From contig NZ_JAPJDC010000001.1 of the NCBI RefSeq assembly GCF_026241855.1, positions 930,001-994,000 on the forward strand: a DNA stretch of 64,000 nt, written 5' to 3'. Below the pieces are notes generated by a model that worked only from the letters and a program-made list of their open reading frames with translations, searched no databases and had not been told where the DNA came from. Positions within the stretch are counted from its first letter, which is position 1, and every line of letters starts with the position of its first letter. Made by a program: the position numbers and the translations under genes. This stretch comes from Curtobacterium flaccumfaciens pv. betae. GTDB taxonomy: Bacteria; Actinomycetota; Actinomycetes; Actinomycetales; Microbacteriaceae. Below are positions 26,203 through 38,441 of this stretch, in pieces.

Positions 26203-26262
26203 GCACGACCGAAGTCGCCCCGAACCACGTGATCACGTGGTTCGGGGCGACTTCGGTTGTGC
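26203..26262. terminator. Loopless 30-bp-arm palindrome between the convergent rdgB and DedA genes
   Basis: Arms 26203-26232 and 26233-26262 pair over 30 positions with one mismatch, with no spacer at the centre (CACGTGATCACGTG). It lies midway between two converging genes and is probably a two-way terminator, though no T tract follows. Confidence 0.7.
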
Positions 26263-26296
26263 GCGGTGCGGGGTGCGCGGTGCGCCAGCCCTGCGG

Positions 26297-27004
26297 CTAG
26301 AGCGTCGGGTCGACCGTCGGGGCCGTGGTGGCCTCGGCATCGTTCGTGTGCTTCGCCTTGCGGGCGTTGCGCAGGTACGTCAGCGCCATCGGCACGACGG
26401 TCACGACGACCGCGGCGAGCAGGATGATGTCGATGTACTCGCGGACGATGTGCGCCACGAAGGGGATGTGCCCGATGAAGTACCCGAGGAACGTCACGCC
26501 GACGCCCCAGACCACGGCGCCGATCGCGTTGTAGAGCGAGTACTTCTTGTAGTCCATCCGGCCGACGCCCGCGGCGATCGGGGCGAAGGTGCGGACGACC
26601 GGCACGAAGCGCGCCAGGATCACGGCGAGGGGGCCGAAACGGTGGAAGAACGCGTTGGTGCGCTCGACGTTCGCCTTCGAGAAGAGCCCGCTGTCCTTGC
26701 GTTCGAAGATCGGTGGCCCGGCCTTCTTGCCGATGTAGTACCCGAGCTCACCGCCGAGGAACGCGGCGGCGCCGATCATCAGCGCCGCGACCCAGATCGG
26801 GATGCCGCCGATCTCGCCACCGCGGTCGAAGGCGAACAGGCCGGTGATGACCAGCAGGCTGTCGCCCGGGAAGATGAAGCCGATGAGGAGACCGGTCTCG
26901 GCGAACACGATCGCGCAGACCACGAGCACGGCGATGGCCCCGAAGTGGTCGAGGATGTACTGCGGATCGAGCCACGGGATCAGGGCGAGTGCGACGGAGT
27001 GCAT
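26297..27004 (-). CDS. DedA family membrane protein
   Basis: The 235-residue protein matches the DedA/SNARE-associated family. It shows FAETGLLIGFIFPGDSLLV, the acidic and aromatic ELGYYIGKKAG, and the family motif ARFVPVVRTFAPIAAGVGRM with its conserved Arg and Pro. Family members act in envelope maintenance, with roles in undecaprenyl-phosphate or phospholipid flipping proposed. The ATG at 27004 follows GGAAG; an upstream in-frame start would add 41 unlike residues. Confidence 0.92.
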   Translation of the reverse strand: MHSVALALIPWLDPQYILDHFGAIAVLVVCAIVFAETGLLIGFIFPGDSLLVITGLFAFDRGGEIGGIPIWVAALMIGAAAFLGGELGYYIGKKAGPPIFERKDSGLFSKANVERTNAFFHRFGPLAVILARFVPVVRTFAPIAAGVGRMDYKKYSLYNAIGAVVWGVGVTFLGYFIGHIPFVAHIVREYIDIILLAAVVVTVVPMALTYLRNARKAKHTNDAEATTAPTVDPTL

Positions 27005-27149
27005 GGTTCTTCCGGTCGTGGAGGCGGGAGTCACGGGGAGGACTCCCGCGGGATGAGGGTACCGCCCGGAAGTGACCGGGCCATCCCTCGCAGGGTTGAC
27101 CTGCTCGAGGCGTGCGGATGACCGCAACGGTGCGCCTGGGGGGACTCGG

Positions 27150-27230
27150 TGCGGAAGGAGGGACTCGAACCCTCACGCCTGGGGCACAGGAACCTAAATC
27201 CTGCGTGTCTACCGATTCCACCACTCCCGC
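27150..27230 (-). tRNA. tRNA-Leu (UAG anticodon)
   Basis: The minus strand gives a class II cloverleaf with a long variable arm. The anticodon TAG is at 27194-27196 within loop TTTAGGT, closed by CAGGA / TCCTG. The acceptor stem has one G:T pair. CCA is not encoded; CCG follows the discriminator A. Confidence 0.94.
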
Positions 27231-27268
27231 GAGCAGCGGCAGTCTACCGAGCGCGGCGTGCGGGGCGG

Positions 27269-27287
27269 ACGTGCGCCGGGCCTCCAG
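27269..27287. repeat. Half copy of palindrome family B
   Basis: Nineteen bases are identical to 11861-11879 (ACGTGCGCCGGGCCTCCAG), here without the matching second arm. Confidence 0.75.
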
Positions 27288-27320
27288 GCCGTGGGACGCA
27301 CCGTGCGCGGGACGTGACGT

Positions 27321-27384
27321 GGTGCGAGGAACCGGACGTGGTGCGGGGCGGGGCGAGTACCACCGAGTGCGGAACCTCGCACGG
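27321..27384. repeat. Nested hairpin repeat, family A, inverted and degenerate copy
   Basis: The segment 27354-27384 matches the complement of 23887-23917 at 29 of 31 positions. The opposite arm near 27323-27335 (GTGCGAGGAACCG) keeps most of the pairing. Confidence 0.75.
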
Positions 27385-27404
27385 GACGACAGCGCGGCAG
27401 CGCG

Positions 27405-28712
27405 TCAGCGCAGCGGGCGCGGCAGGTACCGGGGGACGTACCGGAGCAGGATGCCCGCGCCGACCAGGCCGAGCACCCCCATCACCCCGCTCGCGACCGC
27501 GATGGACGCGACGGCGGTCACGCCGGAGATGAGGAGCGGTGCCGCCGCCGACCCGAAGTCGCCGGTGAACCGCCAGGCCCCCAGGAACGGTGCCGGGGCG
27601 TCGCGCGGTGCGAGGTCCGCGCCGAGCGTCATGAGGATGCCGGAACCGACGCCGTTGGCCAGGGACATGCCCATCGCGATCGCGACGAACCAGCCGACCC
27701 GGGCGTCCAGGTGGCCGCTCCAGGCGAGCAGGAAGTAGCTGATGCTCAGGCCGAGCATGCAGGGCAGGGCGCTCGCGAGCCGTCCCCACCGGTCCATGAT
27801 CTGCCCGCTCGTGTAGAACAGCGCGAAGTCGACGGCTCCGGCGATGCCGATCACGAGGGCCGCGGTCGAGTCGTCGAGGCCGACGCTCACCGCCCAGAGC
27901 GGCAGGATCACCTGCCGTCCGGCGCGCATCGCGCCGATCAGGCCGGCACCACTGCCGAGTCGCAGCAGGACCGCCCCGTTCGCGCGGATGGTGCGGAAGA
28001 GGCCCTGCGCCTCCTGCTGGACGAACTGCGCACCGGTGTCGGCGGGCGGTTCGGTCGCGTGGTCGCTCGCGTCGGTCGCGTGGTCGGCCGAGTGCCGGGA
28101 GGCCCGTGGCGGCAACCGCAGGCCACGTGTGCCCGTCGCCGGGTCGCGCAGCACCAGGAGCACGGTCGCCGCCGCCAGGCAGCAGACGACGTGGATCCAG
28201 AAGGCGCTGCTCGTGGTGCCGGTCAGGTGGATGACGCCGGCGGCGATGAAGGGGCCGACGAAGTAGCCGAAGCGGAAGACGCCGCCCAGGCTCGACAGCG
28301 CCCGGGCCCGGATCCGCAGGGGGATCGCGGTGGTCATGTAGGCGTGCCGGGCGAGCGCGAACACCGCGGTGGAGACGCCGACCAGGAACACCCCGAGCGC
28401 CAGGACCCAGGCGTTCGCGGCCGTCGTGGCGACGACGAGCCCGACCACCGAGACGAGCGCGGCGCCGATCATCGCGTTCCGCTCACCGATGCGGGCGACG
28501 ACGATGCCGGACGGCACGTCGCCGATGAGCTCGCCGACCAGGATGAGCGAGGCGACGAAGCCCGCGAACGCCAGGCTGGCGCCGAGGGAGTCGGCGGCGA
28601 TCGGGATGATCGGGATGATCGCGCCCTCGCCGATCGCGAAGAGCGCGGCGGGCAGGAACCCGGACAGCAGGACGGACCGGAAGTCGAATGAGTCGTTCCC
28701 CGTCGTGGCCAT
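27405..28712 (-). CDS. Major facilitator superfamily transporter
   Basis: The 435-residue protein has twelve predicted membrane helices in two bundles. The loop after helix 2 has [13 protein letters not shown], a variant of the MFS motif A. The central cytoplasmic loop, about residues 197-235, is His/Asp/Ala-rich with a [12 protein letters not shown] repeat and contains a truncated family B palindrome (28096-28111). No substrate signature is visible; a drug or metabolite exporter is the default guess. It is divergent from mnmA across 56 bp. Confidence 0.87.
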   Translation of the reverse strand: MATTGNDSFDFRSVLLSGFLPAALFAIGEGAIIPIIPIAADSLGASLAFAGFVASLILVGELIGDVPSGIVVARIGERNAMIGAALVSVVGLVVATTAANAWVLALGVFLVGVSTAVFALARHAYMTTAIPLRIRARALSSLGGVFRFGYFVGPFIAAGVIHLTGTTSSAFWIHVVCCLAAATVLLVLRDPATGTRGLRLPPRASRHSADHATDASDHATEPPADTGAQFVQQEAQGLFRTIRANGAVLLRLGSGAGLIGAMRAGRQVILPLWAVSVGLDDSTAALVIGIAGAVDFALFYTSGQIMDRWGRLASALPCMLGLSISYFLLAWSGHLDARVGWFVAIAMGMSLANGVGSGILMTLGADLAPRDAPAPFLGAWRFTGDFGSAAAPLLISGVTAVASIAVASGVMGVLGLVGAGILLRYVPRYLPRPLR

Positions 28713-28756
28713 CGCCCGACCAACCGTACGCCAGCGGTACCGCTTCGTCGGCGGGT

Positions 28757-28762
28757 TACCCT
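28757..28762 (+). promoter_or_regulatory. -10 box, leaderless-type promoter of mnmA
   Basis: TACCCT ends 6 nt before the ATG at 28769, in the same 15-base context as the DUF3039 promoter. Confidence 0.6.
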
Positions 28763-28768
28763 GGACGC

Positions 28769-29875
28769 ATGCGTGTTCTTGCGGCGATGAGCGGTGGTGT
28801 CGACTCGGCGGTGGCCGCAGCCCGGGCGGTCGACGCCGGCCACGACGTGGTGGGCGTGCACCTGGCCCTGAGCCGGATGCCCGGCACCCTGCGTACCGGC
28901 AGCCGCGGATGCTGCACCATCGAGGACTCGATGGACGCCCAGCGCGCCGCGTCGGCCCTCGGGATCCCGTACTACGTGTGGGACTTCTCGGCCCGGTTCA
29001 AGGAGGACGTCGTCGACGACTTCGTGGCCGAGTACCAGGCCGGCCGCACCCCGAACCCCTGCATGCGCTGCAACGAGCGGATCAAGTTCGCGGCGCTGCT
29101 CGAGAAGGCACTCGCCCTGGGCTTCGACGCCGTCGCGACCGGGCACTACGCCTCGATCGTCACCGGTCCGGACGGCTCCCGTGAACTGCACCGGTCGGCC
29201 GCGTGGGCGAAGGACCAGTCGTACGTGCTCGGCGTCCTGACCGCCGAGCAGCTGCAGCACGCGATGTTCCCGCTCGGAGCCACCCCGTCGAAGGACGAGG
29301 TCCGGGCCGAGGCCGCCGAGCGCGGGCTGACGGTCGCCCAGAAGCCGGACTCGTACGACATCTGCTTCATCCCGGACGGCGACACCCGCGGCTGGCTGGC
29401 GGACCGCGTCGGCACCGCCCCCGGCGACGTCGTCGAGCGTGACGGCACGGTCGTCGGCTCGCACGAGGGTGCCACCGGCTACACCGTCGGACAGCGCCGC
29501 GGCCTGGCCCTCGGCCGCCCGGCACCGGACGGCAAGCCCCGGTTCGTGCTCGAGATCCGCCCGAAGGACAACACCGTCGTCGTCGGCCCGAAGGAAGCCC
29601 TCGCCGTCACCTCGATGTCCGGCTCGCGGTTCACCTGGGCGGGCACGGCCCCGGCCGACCCCGCGACGCCGTTCGCCTGCGACGTGCAGATCCGCGCGCA
29701 CGCCGACCCGGTGCCCGCGACCGCCCGGGTGCAGGACGACGTGCTCGTGATCGACGTCGACGAGCCGCTGCACGGGGTCGCTCCCGGGCAGACCGCCGTG
29801 GTCTACGTCGGCACGCGCGTGCTCGGCCAGTGCACGATCGACACCACGGTCAGCGCCGTCCCCGTCGACGCCTGA
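28769..29875 (+). CDS. mnmA: tRNA-specific 2-thiouridylase MnmA
   Basis: This 368-residue enzyme thiolates U34 of tRNAs for Lys, Glu and Gln, using ATP and a sulfur carrier. The PP-loop is [13 protein letters not shown] (5-17). The two redox cysteines are Cys101 in [12 protein letters not shown] and Cys199 in [23 protein letters not shown] marks the central domain. The ATG at 28769 fits both the conserved N-terminus and the leaderless promoter. Genomic linkage to ligA is common in actinobacteria. Confidence 0.96.
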   Translation: MRVLAAMSGGVDSAVAAARAVDAGHDVVGVHLALSRMPGTLRTGSRGCCTIEDSMDAQRAASALGIPYYVWDFSARFKEDVVDDFVAEYQAGRTPNPCMRCNERIKFAALLEKALALGFDAVATGHYASIVTGPDGSRELHRSAAWAKDQSYVLGVLTAEQLQHAMFPLGATPSKDEVRAEAAERGLTVAQKPDSYDICFIPDGDTRGWLADRVGTAPGDVVERDGTVVGSHEGATGYTVGQRRGLALGRPAPDGKPRFVLEIRPKDNTVVVGPKEALAVTSMSGSRFTWAGTAPADPATPFACDVQIRAHADPVPATARVQDDVLVIDVDEPLHGVAPGQTAVVYVGTRVLGQCTIDTTVSAVPVDA

Positions 29876-32272
<2,397 letters not shown>

Positions 32273-32466
32273 GGCCCGAGGACCGAGCCGGGATGCCCAG
32301 CACGCCCGGTCGCATCCGCTGAGCGCGGCGCGCCGTCGAGCGCGCCCAGTTCGGGGGACAAGTTGCATCGCGCATGGATGATCCGCGGACATCTCCATAG
32401 ACTCGACCGAGCATCACCCGTCGTCTGCAGGGGGACGTCGGGACGGCCTTCCCGGGGGAGACCCGA
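32273..32466 (+). promoter_or_regulatory. Leader region of the DUF1023 gene
   Basis: This 194-bp gap holds no gene. TAGACT at 32398-32403 is a likely -10 box and GGGGGAG at 32453-32459 is the ribosome site for the ATG at 32467. Confidence 0.4.
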
Positions 32467-33879
32467 ATGCTGCTCATCGCTGCGGCTCTGCTCACCGCCT
32501 CGGTGCACTCGCTCGGAGTGATCGAGGTCCCAGGCATGCCCCCGACGCACCAGGTCACGGTCACCAGCACCGCCGCGACACGCATCGTCCCGGTCGTGGA
32601 CCCCGCCGTCGCCACGCTCCCGGCGGCACCGGCGGCACCGGCGGTACCAGCGGCGTCGACATCGACATCGACGACGGGGGTGGGGGTCGACGACCTCGCC
32701 GCCGCGCACGGACGAGCCTTCGTGGAGGACCTCGGTGCACTCGGCGCCGCCGACCTGCGAAGCGCGGCCACCGACCGTCGTGTCGTGGCGACGGTGCAGG
32801 ACGACCCGCCGCCCGCGCAGACCGTCGCGCAGTGGTGGTCGCACCTGCCGGCCGACGAGCAGGACCGGCTCCGGGTGCACGCACCCGCCCTGGTGGGGAA
32901 CCTCGAGGGCGTGCCGTACGCAGTCCGCGACCAGGCCAACCGCGCGACGCTGACCGCCGGCCTCGCCGACGCCGACCTCGGTGCAGCCCGGGCCGCGATG
33001 CTCGGGCAGGTCCGCGACTCCCTGGTGCAGGAGCCGGGCGACCCGCGGCGCTTCCTGGTGGCGCTCGACACCCGGGGTTCCGGGCGTGCGGCGATCAGCA
33101 TCGGCGACCTCGACACCGCGGCCGACGTCACCGTCGTGGTGCCGGGCATGTTCTTCACGGTCACCGGGCAGATGACCGACTTCACCAACACCGCCAACGA
33201 CCTGTCCCGCGAGCAGGCCACCCTGGCGCCGCTCGCCGCCACCGGCAACGGGTCGGGCGTCGCCGTCGTCGCGTGGATGGGGTACCGCACTCCGGACCTG
33301 TCGAACATCCTGTCGCTCGGGCTCGCACGGACCGGGGCGGAGCGGCTCGAACGGACCGTCGCAGGGCTGCGCGTGATCCGCGCAGGCGACCAACCGCGGG
33401 TGAACATCGTCGCGCACTCGTACGGGTCGACCACGGCGATGACGGCCCTGGCGTCGGGGCGCATGACCGCCGACACCCTGACCGTGCTCGGGTCGCCGGG
33501 CAGCGACGTCCGGACGGCGGACGACCTCGCCGTCGCCACCGGACAGGTCTTCGTCGGCGGTGCGCACAGCGACCCCATCGCGGGCTCCGGGTACTTCGGC
33601 ACCGACCCGGGTGGGGCGTCGTTCGGCTCGACCGTGCTCGACCTGGCCGGGGGCGCCGACGCGCTGTCGGCCGGTGACGTGTTCCGGCGTCCCGTGGGGC
33701 ACAACGACTACCTCAAACCGGGCACGGCATCGCTGCACGACGTCGCCCTGATCGGCATCGGACGCGGCGACCTGGTGCGCGAGCAGGTCCGACGCGGGAA
33801 GTCGGGTGGCGACGGCATCGTCGGCGCCTCGCCGGACATGTACCTCGTGCGCCCGCAGGATCTGCAGCCCCGTGACTGA
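32467..33879 (+). CDS. Secreted alpha/beta hydrolase, DUF1023 family
   Basis: The 470-residue protein has a short signal-like head (LLIAAALLTASVHSLGV), an Ala/Pro/Thr/Ser linker and a C-terminal alpha/beta hydrolase domain. The nucleophile Ser lies in VAHSYGST, an acid in HSDPIAGSGYFG and the His in GHNDYLKPG. VTVVVPGMFFTVTGQM is the opening strand. DUF1023 (PF06259) hydrolases are common secreted or surface proteins of actinobacteria with unknown substrates. GGGGGAG precedes the ATG. It is monocistronic. Confidence 0.86.
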   Translation: MLLIAAALLTASVHSLGVIEVPGMPPTHQVTVTSTAATRIVPVVDPAVATLPAAPAAPAVPAASTSTSTTGVGVDDLAAAHGRAFVEDLGALGAADLRSAATDRRVVATVQDDPPPAQTVAQWWSHLPADEQDRLRVHAPALVGNLEGVPYAVRDQANRATLTAGLADADLGAARAAMLGQVRDSLVQEPGDPRRFLVALDTRGSGRAAISIGDLDTAADVTVVVPGMFFTVTGQMTDFTNTANDLSREQATLAPLAATGNGSGVAVVAWMGYRTPDLSNILSLGLARTGAERLERTVAGLRVIRAGDQPRVNIVAHSYGSTTAMTALASGRMTADTLTVLGSPGSDVRTADDLAVATGQVFVGGAHSDPIAGSGYFGTDPGGASFGSTVLDLAGGADALSAGDVFRRPVGHNDYLKPGTASLHDVALIGIGRGDLVREQVRRGKSGGDGIVGASPDMYLVRPQDLQPRD

Positions 33880-34106
33880 CCGGCCGTGCCCGACCGCCGA
33901 CCGGGTGGACCCGCCGGTCGTGGCGACGCGGTGGGCGTGACCCGATCGTGACCGGCGGCCGACGTGCCGGAGCCGACGCGGGCCTCCCGGCCGGATCGGT
34001 GCGCCCGCGCGGATCGCGACCCGTCCTCGGAACGGGCTGGGTGGCAACCTGAACGCGACCGCAGCCTGCACTCGTTCCGGGGCAGAACCAGTACAGCCCT
34101 GCTGTC

Positions 34107-34112
34107 TACGGT
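34107..34112 (+). promoter_or_regulatory. -10 box, leaderless-type promoter of the penicillin-binding protein gene
   Basis: TACGGT ends 6 nt before the ATG at 34119. The rest of the 239-bp gap 33880-34118 holds no gene; it contains a GCGGGCCTCCCGGCCGG motif near 33978. Confidence 0.5.
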
Positions 34113-34118
34113 GCCGTC

Positions 34119-36443
34119 ATGCGTGTGGTGCGATGGCCTGGTGCTCTCCTGATGTTCGTGGTGATGTCCGTGCTCGCCGGCATGCTCGTCGCCGTCGCGG
34201 TGACCCCGGCGGTCGCCGTCGCGGGAGAGGGGACCTCCGGGGCGGTCTCGTTCTTCGAGGACCTGCCGACCTACCTCGACGTGCAGACCCCGCAGCAGGT
34301 GTCGTCCATGTACGCGGAGCAGGGCGGGAAGCAGGTCAAGATCGCCTCGTTCTACGCCGAGAACCGCACGAACGTCACGGCCGACCAGATGGCGGACACG
34401 CTCAAGCAGGCGGCGATCGACACCGAGGACCCGCGCTACTACGACGAGGGCGGCATCGACGTGCTCGGCACGCTCCGCGGCGTCGCCGCGACCGTCGTCG
34501 GCGGCGATGTGCAGGGCGGCTCGAGCATCACGCAGCAGTACGTCAAGAACGTCCTGGTGCAGCAGTGCGAGGAGCTCACCGGCGCGGACCAGGCCGCCAC
34601 CGAGAAGAAGGTCGAAGCCTGCTACGAGGATGCGGCCGGCGTCACGCCGCAGCGCAAACTGCAGGAGATGCGGTACGCCATCGCGGTGAACAAGAAGTAC
34701 TCGAAGGACGAGATCCTGACCGGGTACCTCAACATCGTCGGGCTCGGCGGGCGGGTCTACGGCGCCGAGGCCGGGGCCGAGCACTACTTCGGCGTGCACG
34801 CGAAGGACCTGTCGCTCGTGCAGTCGGCCACGCTCGTCGCGATCCTCAACAACCCGTCGAACCTGCGCATCGACGTGCCGAGCGACAAGGACAACGGCAA
34901 GGCCAACGGGTACGAGCTGACGAAGGAGCGCCGTGACTACGTGCTCCGCCGGATGCAGGCGCACGGGTCGATCACGAAGGCACAGATGACGAAGGCGATC
35001 GCGACGCCGGTCACGCCGAAGATCACCGAGACCGCCAACGGGTGCTCGACCGCCGCGACGAACCACGACGCCGGCTACTTCTGCGACTACGTCCGCGACC
35101 AGGTGCTGCAGGACCCCGCGTTCGGCAAGACCGCGGCGGCACGCATCGCCACGCTCGACACCAAGGGCCTGCAGATCCACACCTCGCTCGACCTCGACCT
35201 GCAGGGTCAGGCACAGTCCGCCCTGTCCACCTACGTGCCGGCCACCATGGCCGGCGTCGACGTCGGCGGCTCGAACGTCACCGTGGAGCCCGGCACCGGC
35301 CGGATCATGTCGATGGTCCAGAACACCACCTACACGCAGGGGGACCACGCCGGGGCCGGTGCCACGGCGGTGAACTACAGCGCCGACTCCGGGTACGGCA
35401 ACTCGGGCGGGTTCCAGACCGGCTCGACCTACAAGGTGTTCACCCTGGCCGAGTGGCTCGCCAGCGGGCACACCCTGTCCGACTCGGTCACCACCTCGGA
35501 GCACCAGTTCGAGAACGCCGAGTTCACCAACACCTGCCAGAACGTCGCGGGCGGCACCTGGAACGTCGCCAACGCCGAGAGGGTGCCGTCGTCGATGTCG
35601 GTCGAGGCGGCGACGGTCGAGTCGATCAACACCGCGTACGCCCAGATGGGCAAGCAGCTCGACCTGTGCAAGATCGCCCAGCTCGCGCAGTCGATGGGCA
35701 TCCACCGCGCCGACGGCGGTGACCTGACGCAGACGCCGTCCTCGATCCTCGGCGTGAACGAGCTGTCGCCGATCGACCTGGCCGAGGCGTACGCGGGCTT
35801 CGCCAACGGCGGCATCGTGTGCACGCCCACCGCGATCGACTCGGTGACCGAGGCAGACGGCACGAAGATCACCCCGACGCCGTCGTCCTGCACGCAGGGC
35901 GTCTCGGCGGACGTCGCGGGCACGGTCGACTACGCGCTGCAGGGCGTGCTGTCCGGGTCGGGGACGGCCGCGAGTGCGAACCCCGGGGACAGCGTGGCGA
36001 AGTTCGCGAAGACCGGCACCACCGACGGTGACGTGCAGAACTGGCTGGTCGCGTCGTCGACGAAGTACACGAACGCCACCTGGGTCGGCAACGTGCAGGG
36101 GAACGTGAGCCTGGCGAACTGGCCGTTCCTGCAGGGCACCACCGGGTACAGCGCGAAGTTCGGGGTCGGGAAGTCGATGATGGCGTACCTGGACCAGACC
36201 GTCGGCGGGGGAGCGCTGCCCGCGCCGAGCCAGGCGATGATCGGGCAGGCGAGCAAGTCGTCGTCGTCATCGTCGTCATCGTCGTCAGGGTCCTCGTCCG
36301 GGCAGGGGACGGCGCAGGACGACCAGACGACGCCGACGACCGCGCCAGCCGCTCCGGCTGCACCCGCTGGTCCGGCTGCTCCGGCGCCCGCCGCGACGGT
36401 GGCCCCGGCGGCGCCGGCTGCGAGGGACCAGAACGGGAAGTGA
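34119..36443 (+). CDS. Bifunctional penicillin-binding protein (GT51 plus transpeptidase)
   Basis: The 774-residue class A PBP polymerises and cross-links peptidoglycan. One N-terminal membrane helix (10-32) is followed by the GT51 domain with the catalytic Glu in AIDTEDPRYYDEGGID and GGSSITQQYVKN. The transpeptidase has Ser436-TY-Lys439, SIN (502-504) and KTGT (631-634). The GT51 motif normally reads EDxxFxxHxG; here the histidine place is Glu110. A Ser-rich, then Ala/Pro-rich tail closes the protein. Four cysteines in the loops suggest disulfides outside the cell. Confidence 0.93.
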   Translation: MRVVRWPGALLMFVVMSVLAGMLVAVAVTPAVAVAGEGTSGAVSFFEDLPTYLDVQTPQQVSSMYAEQGGKQVKIASFYAENRTNVTADQMADTLKQAAIDTEDPRYYDEGGIDVLGTLRGVAATVVGGDVQGGSSITQQYVKNVLVQQCEELTGADQAATEKKVEACYEDAAGVTPQRKLQEMRYAIAVNKKYSKDEILTGYLNIVGLGGRVYGAEAGAEHYFGVHAKDLSLVQSATLVAILNNPSNLRIDVPSDKDNGKANGYELTKERRDYVLRRMQAHGSITKAQMTKAIATPVTPKITETANGCSTAATNHDAGYFCDYVRDQVLQDPAFGKTAAARIATLDTKGLQIHTSLDLDLQGQAQSALSTYVPATMAGVDVGGSNVTVEPGTGRIMSMVQNTTYTQGDHAGAGATAVNYSADSGYGNSGGFQTGSTYKVFTLAEWLASGHTLSDSVTTSEHQFENAEFTNTCQNVAGGTWNVANAERVPSSMSVEAATVESINTAYAQMGKQLDLCKIAQLAQSMGIHRADGGDLTQTPSSILGVNELSPIDLAEAYAGFANGGIVCTPTAIDSVTEADGTKITPTPSSCTQGVSADVAGTVDYALQGVLSGSGTAASANPGDSVAKFAKTGTTDGDVQNWLVASSTKYTNATWVGNVQGNVSLANWPFLQGTTGYSAKFGVGKSMMAYLDQTVGGGALPAPSQAMIGQASKSSSSSSSSSSGSSSGQGTAQDDQTTPTTAPAAPAAPAGPAAPAPAATVAPAAPAARDQNGK

Positions 36444-36460
36444 CCCGACAACCCCCGCAA

Positions 36461-36495
36461 GGCCCGGTGCCGGTCCGGCGGACCGGCACCGGGCC
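36461..36495 (+). terminator. Terminator hairpin after the PBP gene
   Basis: A perfect 15-bp stem (36461-36475 with 36481-36495; GGCCCGGTGCCGGTC) closes a 5-nt loop. No T tract follows. Confidence 0.7.
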
Positions 36496-36542
36496 CCGCG
36501 GGGCGTTGTCCACAGCCGCGCCTGCGCGCCCGACGCAGCCAA

Positions 36543-36548
36543 TAGACT
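36543..36548 (+). promoter_or_regulatory. -10 box of the gatCAB operon
   Basis: TAGACT lies 34 nt before the gatC ATG, leaving a short leader with a GGAG ribosome site. Confidence 0.5.
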
Positions 36549-36582
36549 GTGGGGCATTCCACGAACCGATCGACGGAGCACC

Positions 36583-36882
36583 ATGCCTGACATCACGAGC
36601 GAGCAGGTCGCGCACCTGGCGAACCTCGCACGTATCGCACTCACGCCCGACGAGATCGAGAAGCTGACCGGGGAGCTGTCGCACATCGTCGAGAGCGTCG
36701 CCAAGGTCGCCGAGGTCGCGACCGACGACGTCCCGGCGACGAGCCACCCCGTGCCGCTCGGCAACGTCACCCGACCCGACGTGGTCGGCACGACGCTGAC
36801 GCAGGAGCAGGCGCTCTCCGGGGCGCCCGACTCCGACGGCGAACGGTTCCGCGTGACCGCCATCCTCGGCGAAGAACAGTAG
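36583..36882 (+). CDS. gatC: Asp/Glu-tRNA(Asn/Gln) amidotransferase subunit C
   Basis: The 99-residue GatC stabilises the GatA-GatB complex, which converts misacylated Glu-tRNA(Gln) or Asp-tRNA(Asn). It matches the family from [17 protein letters not shown] to [12 protein letters not shown]. Its last codons (GEEQ, stop) lie in the first copy of a 15-bp tandem duplication that separates it from gatA. Confidence 0.95.
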   Translation: MPDITSEQVAHLANLARIALTPDEIEKLTGELSHIVESVAKVAEVATDDVPATSHPVPLGNVTRPDVVGTTLTQEQALSGAPDSDGERFRVTAILGEEQ

Positions 36883-36897
36883 GGCGAAGAACAGTGA
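36868..36897 (+). repeat. 15-bp tandem duplication at the gatC/gatA junction
   Basis: GGCGAAGAACAGT occurs at 36868-36880 and 36883-36895. The first copy runs into TAG (gatC stop), the second into TGA and contains the GTG of gatA. Confidence 0.9.
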
Positions 36898-38441
36898 CTG
36901 ACGACATCACGAAGCTGAGCGCCGCGGCGCTCGCCGACGCCCTCGTGGCGCGCGACGTCTCGAGCGTCGAGGCCACCCAGGCCCACCTCGACCGGATCGC
37001 CGCCGTCGACGGCGACGTGCACGCGTTCCTGCACGTCAACCAGAACGCCCTGGCAGTGGCGAAGTCGATCGACTCCCGCCGTGCCGCCGGTGACGACCTC
37101 GGGCCCCTCGCCGGTGTGCCGATCGCCGTCAAGGACGTCCTGTGCACGCAGGACATGCCCACGACCGCCGGGTCCAGGATCCTCGAGGGCTGGGTGCCGC
37201 CGTACGACGCCACCCCCGTCGCGAAGCTCCGCGCCGCCGGCCTCGTGCCGCTCGGCAAGACCAACATGGACGAGTTCGCGATGGGCTCGACCACCGAGTT
37301 CTCGGCGTACGGTCCGACCCGCAACCCGTGGGACCTCGACCGGATCCCCGGCGGGTCCGGCGGTGGCTCGGCCGCCGCGGTCGCCGCGCACGAAGCACCC
37401 TTCGCCCTCGGTTCGGACACGGGTGGCTCCATCCGCCAGCCCGGTGCCGTGACGGGCACGGTCGGCGTGAAGCCGACCTACGGCGGGGTGAGCCGCTACG
37501 GCGCGATCGCGCTGGCGTCCAGCCTCGACCAGATCGGCCCGGTGTCCCGCACCGTCCTCGACGCCGCGCTCCTGCACGACGTCATCGGTGGGCACGACCC
37601 GAAGGACTCCACGTCCATCCCGGACGCTTGGCCCTCAATGGCCGCCGCCGCACGCGAAGGGCTGCAGGCGGACACGCTCCGCGGCCTGCGCGTCGGCGTG
37701 GTGAAGGAACTCGCCGGGGGCGACGGGTTCCAGGCCGGTGTCACCCAGCGCTTCCAGGAGACGGTCGCGCTGCTCGAGTCGGCCGGTGCGGTCGTCGTCG
37801 AGATCGACGCCCCGTCGTTCGCGTACGCGATCAGTGCGTACTACCTGATCCTCCCGGCCGAGGCGTCGTCGAACCTCGCCAAGTTCGACTCGGTGCGCTT
37901 CGGCCTCCGGGTCACGCCCGAGAACGGCGCCACCGTCGAGGACGTCATGGCCGCCACGCGTGAAGCCGGCTTCGGACCCGAGGTCAAGCGGCGCATCATC
38001 CTCGGCACCTACGCCCTGAGCGCCGGCTACTACGACGCCTACTACGGCTCGGCGCAGAAGGTCCGCACGCTCGTGCAGCGGGACTTCCAGGCCGCGTTCG
38101 AGCAGGTCGACCTGCTCGTCAGCCCGTCGGCGCCGACGACCGCGTTCCCGATCGGTGAGCGCATCGACGACCCGCTGGCGATGTACCTCAACGACCTCAC
38201 CACGATCCCGGCGAACCTCGCCGGTGTCCCCGGGATGAGCATCCCGAACGGCCTCGCGCCCGAGGACGGCCTGCCCGTCGGCGTGCAGCTGATGGCGCCC
38301 CAGCGTGAGGACGCCCGGCTGTACCGCTACGGTGCCGCCCTCGAACGTCTGCTCGAACAGCAGTGGGGCGCGCCGCTCATCGCGTCCGTCCCGGACCTCG
38401 ACCAGAGTCAGCAGTCCGCTGCGCAGGAAGGTGTGATCTGA
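36894..38441 (+). CDS. gatA: Asp/Glu-tRNA(Asn/Gln) amidotransferase subunit A
   Basis: The 515-residue amidase releases ammonia from glutamine for the GatB site. The Ser-cisSer-Lys triad is visible as Lys80 (IAVKDVL), Ser155 (IPGGSGGGS) and Ser179 (DTGGSIRQP). Length is normal. The start is GTG at 36894, with the duplicated GGCGAAGAA just before as a poor ribosome site; translation is probably coupled to gatC. Its stop shares one base with the gatB ATG. Confidence 0.96.
   Translation: MTDDITKLSAAALADALVARDVSSVEATQAHLDRIAAVDGDVHAFLHVNQNALAVAKSIDSRRAAGDDLGPLAGVPIAVKDVLCTQDMPTTAGSRILEGWVPPYDATPVAKLRAAGLVPLGKTNMDEFAMGSTTEFSAYGPTRNPWDLDRIPGGSGGGSAAAVAAHEAPFALGSDTGGSIRQPGAVTGTVGVKPTYGGVSRYGAIALASSLDQIGPVSRTVLDAALLHDVIGGHDPKDSTSIPDAWPSMAAAAREGLQADTLRGLRVGVVKELAGGDGFQAGVTQRFQETVALLESAGAVVVEIDAPSFAYAISAYYLILPAEASSNLAKFDSVRFGLRVTPENGATVEDVMAATREAGFGPEVKRRIILGTYALSAGYYDAYYGSAQKVRTLVQRDFQAAFEQVDLLVSPSAPTTAFPIGERIDDPLAMYLNDLTTIPANLAGVPGMSIPNGLAPEDGLPVGVQLMAPQREDARLYRYGAALERLLEQQWGAPLIASVPDLDQSQQSAAQEGVI

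Noticed and set aside
28096..28111. Frameshift or fusion point in the MFS gene
   Set aside because: The frame is continuous and both helix bundles are intact; the odd segment is a linker carrying a repeat fragment.
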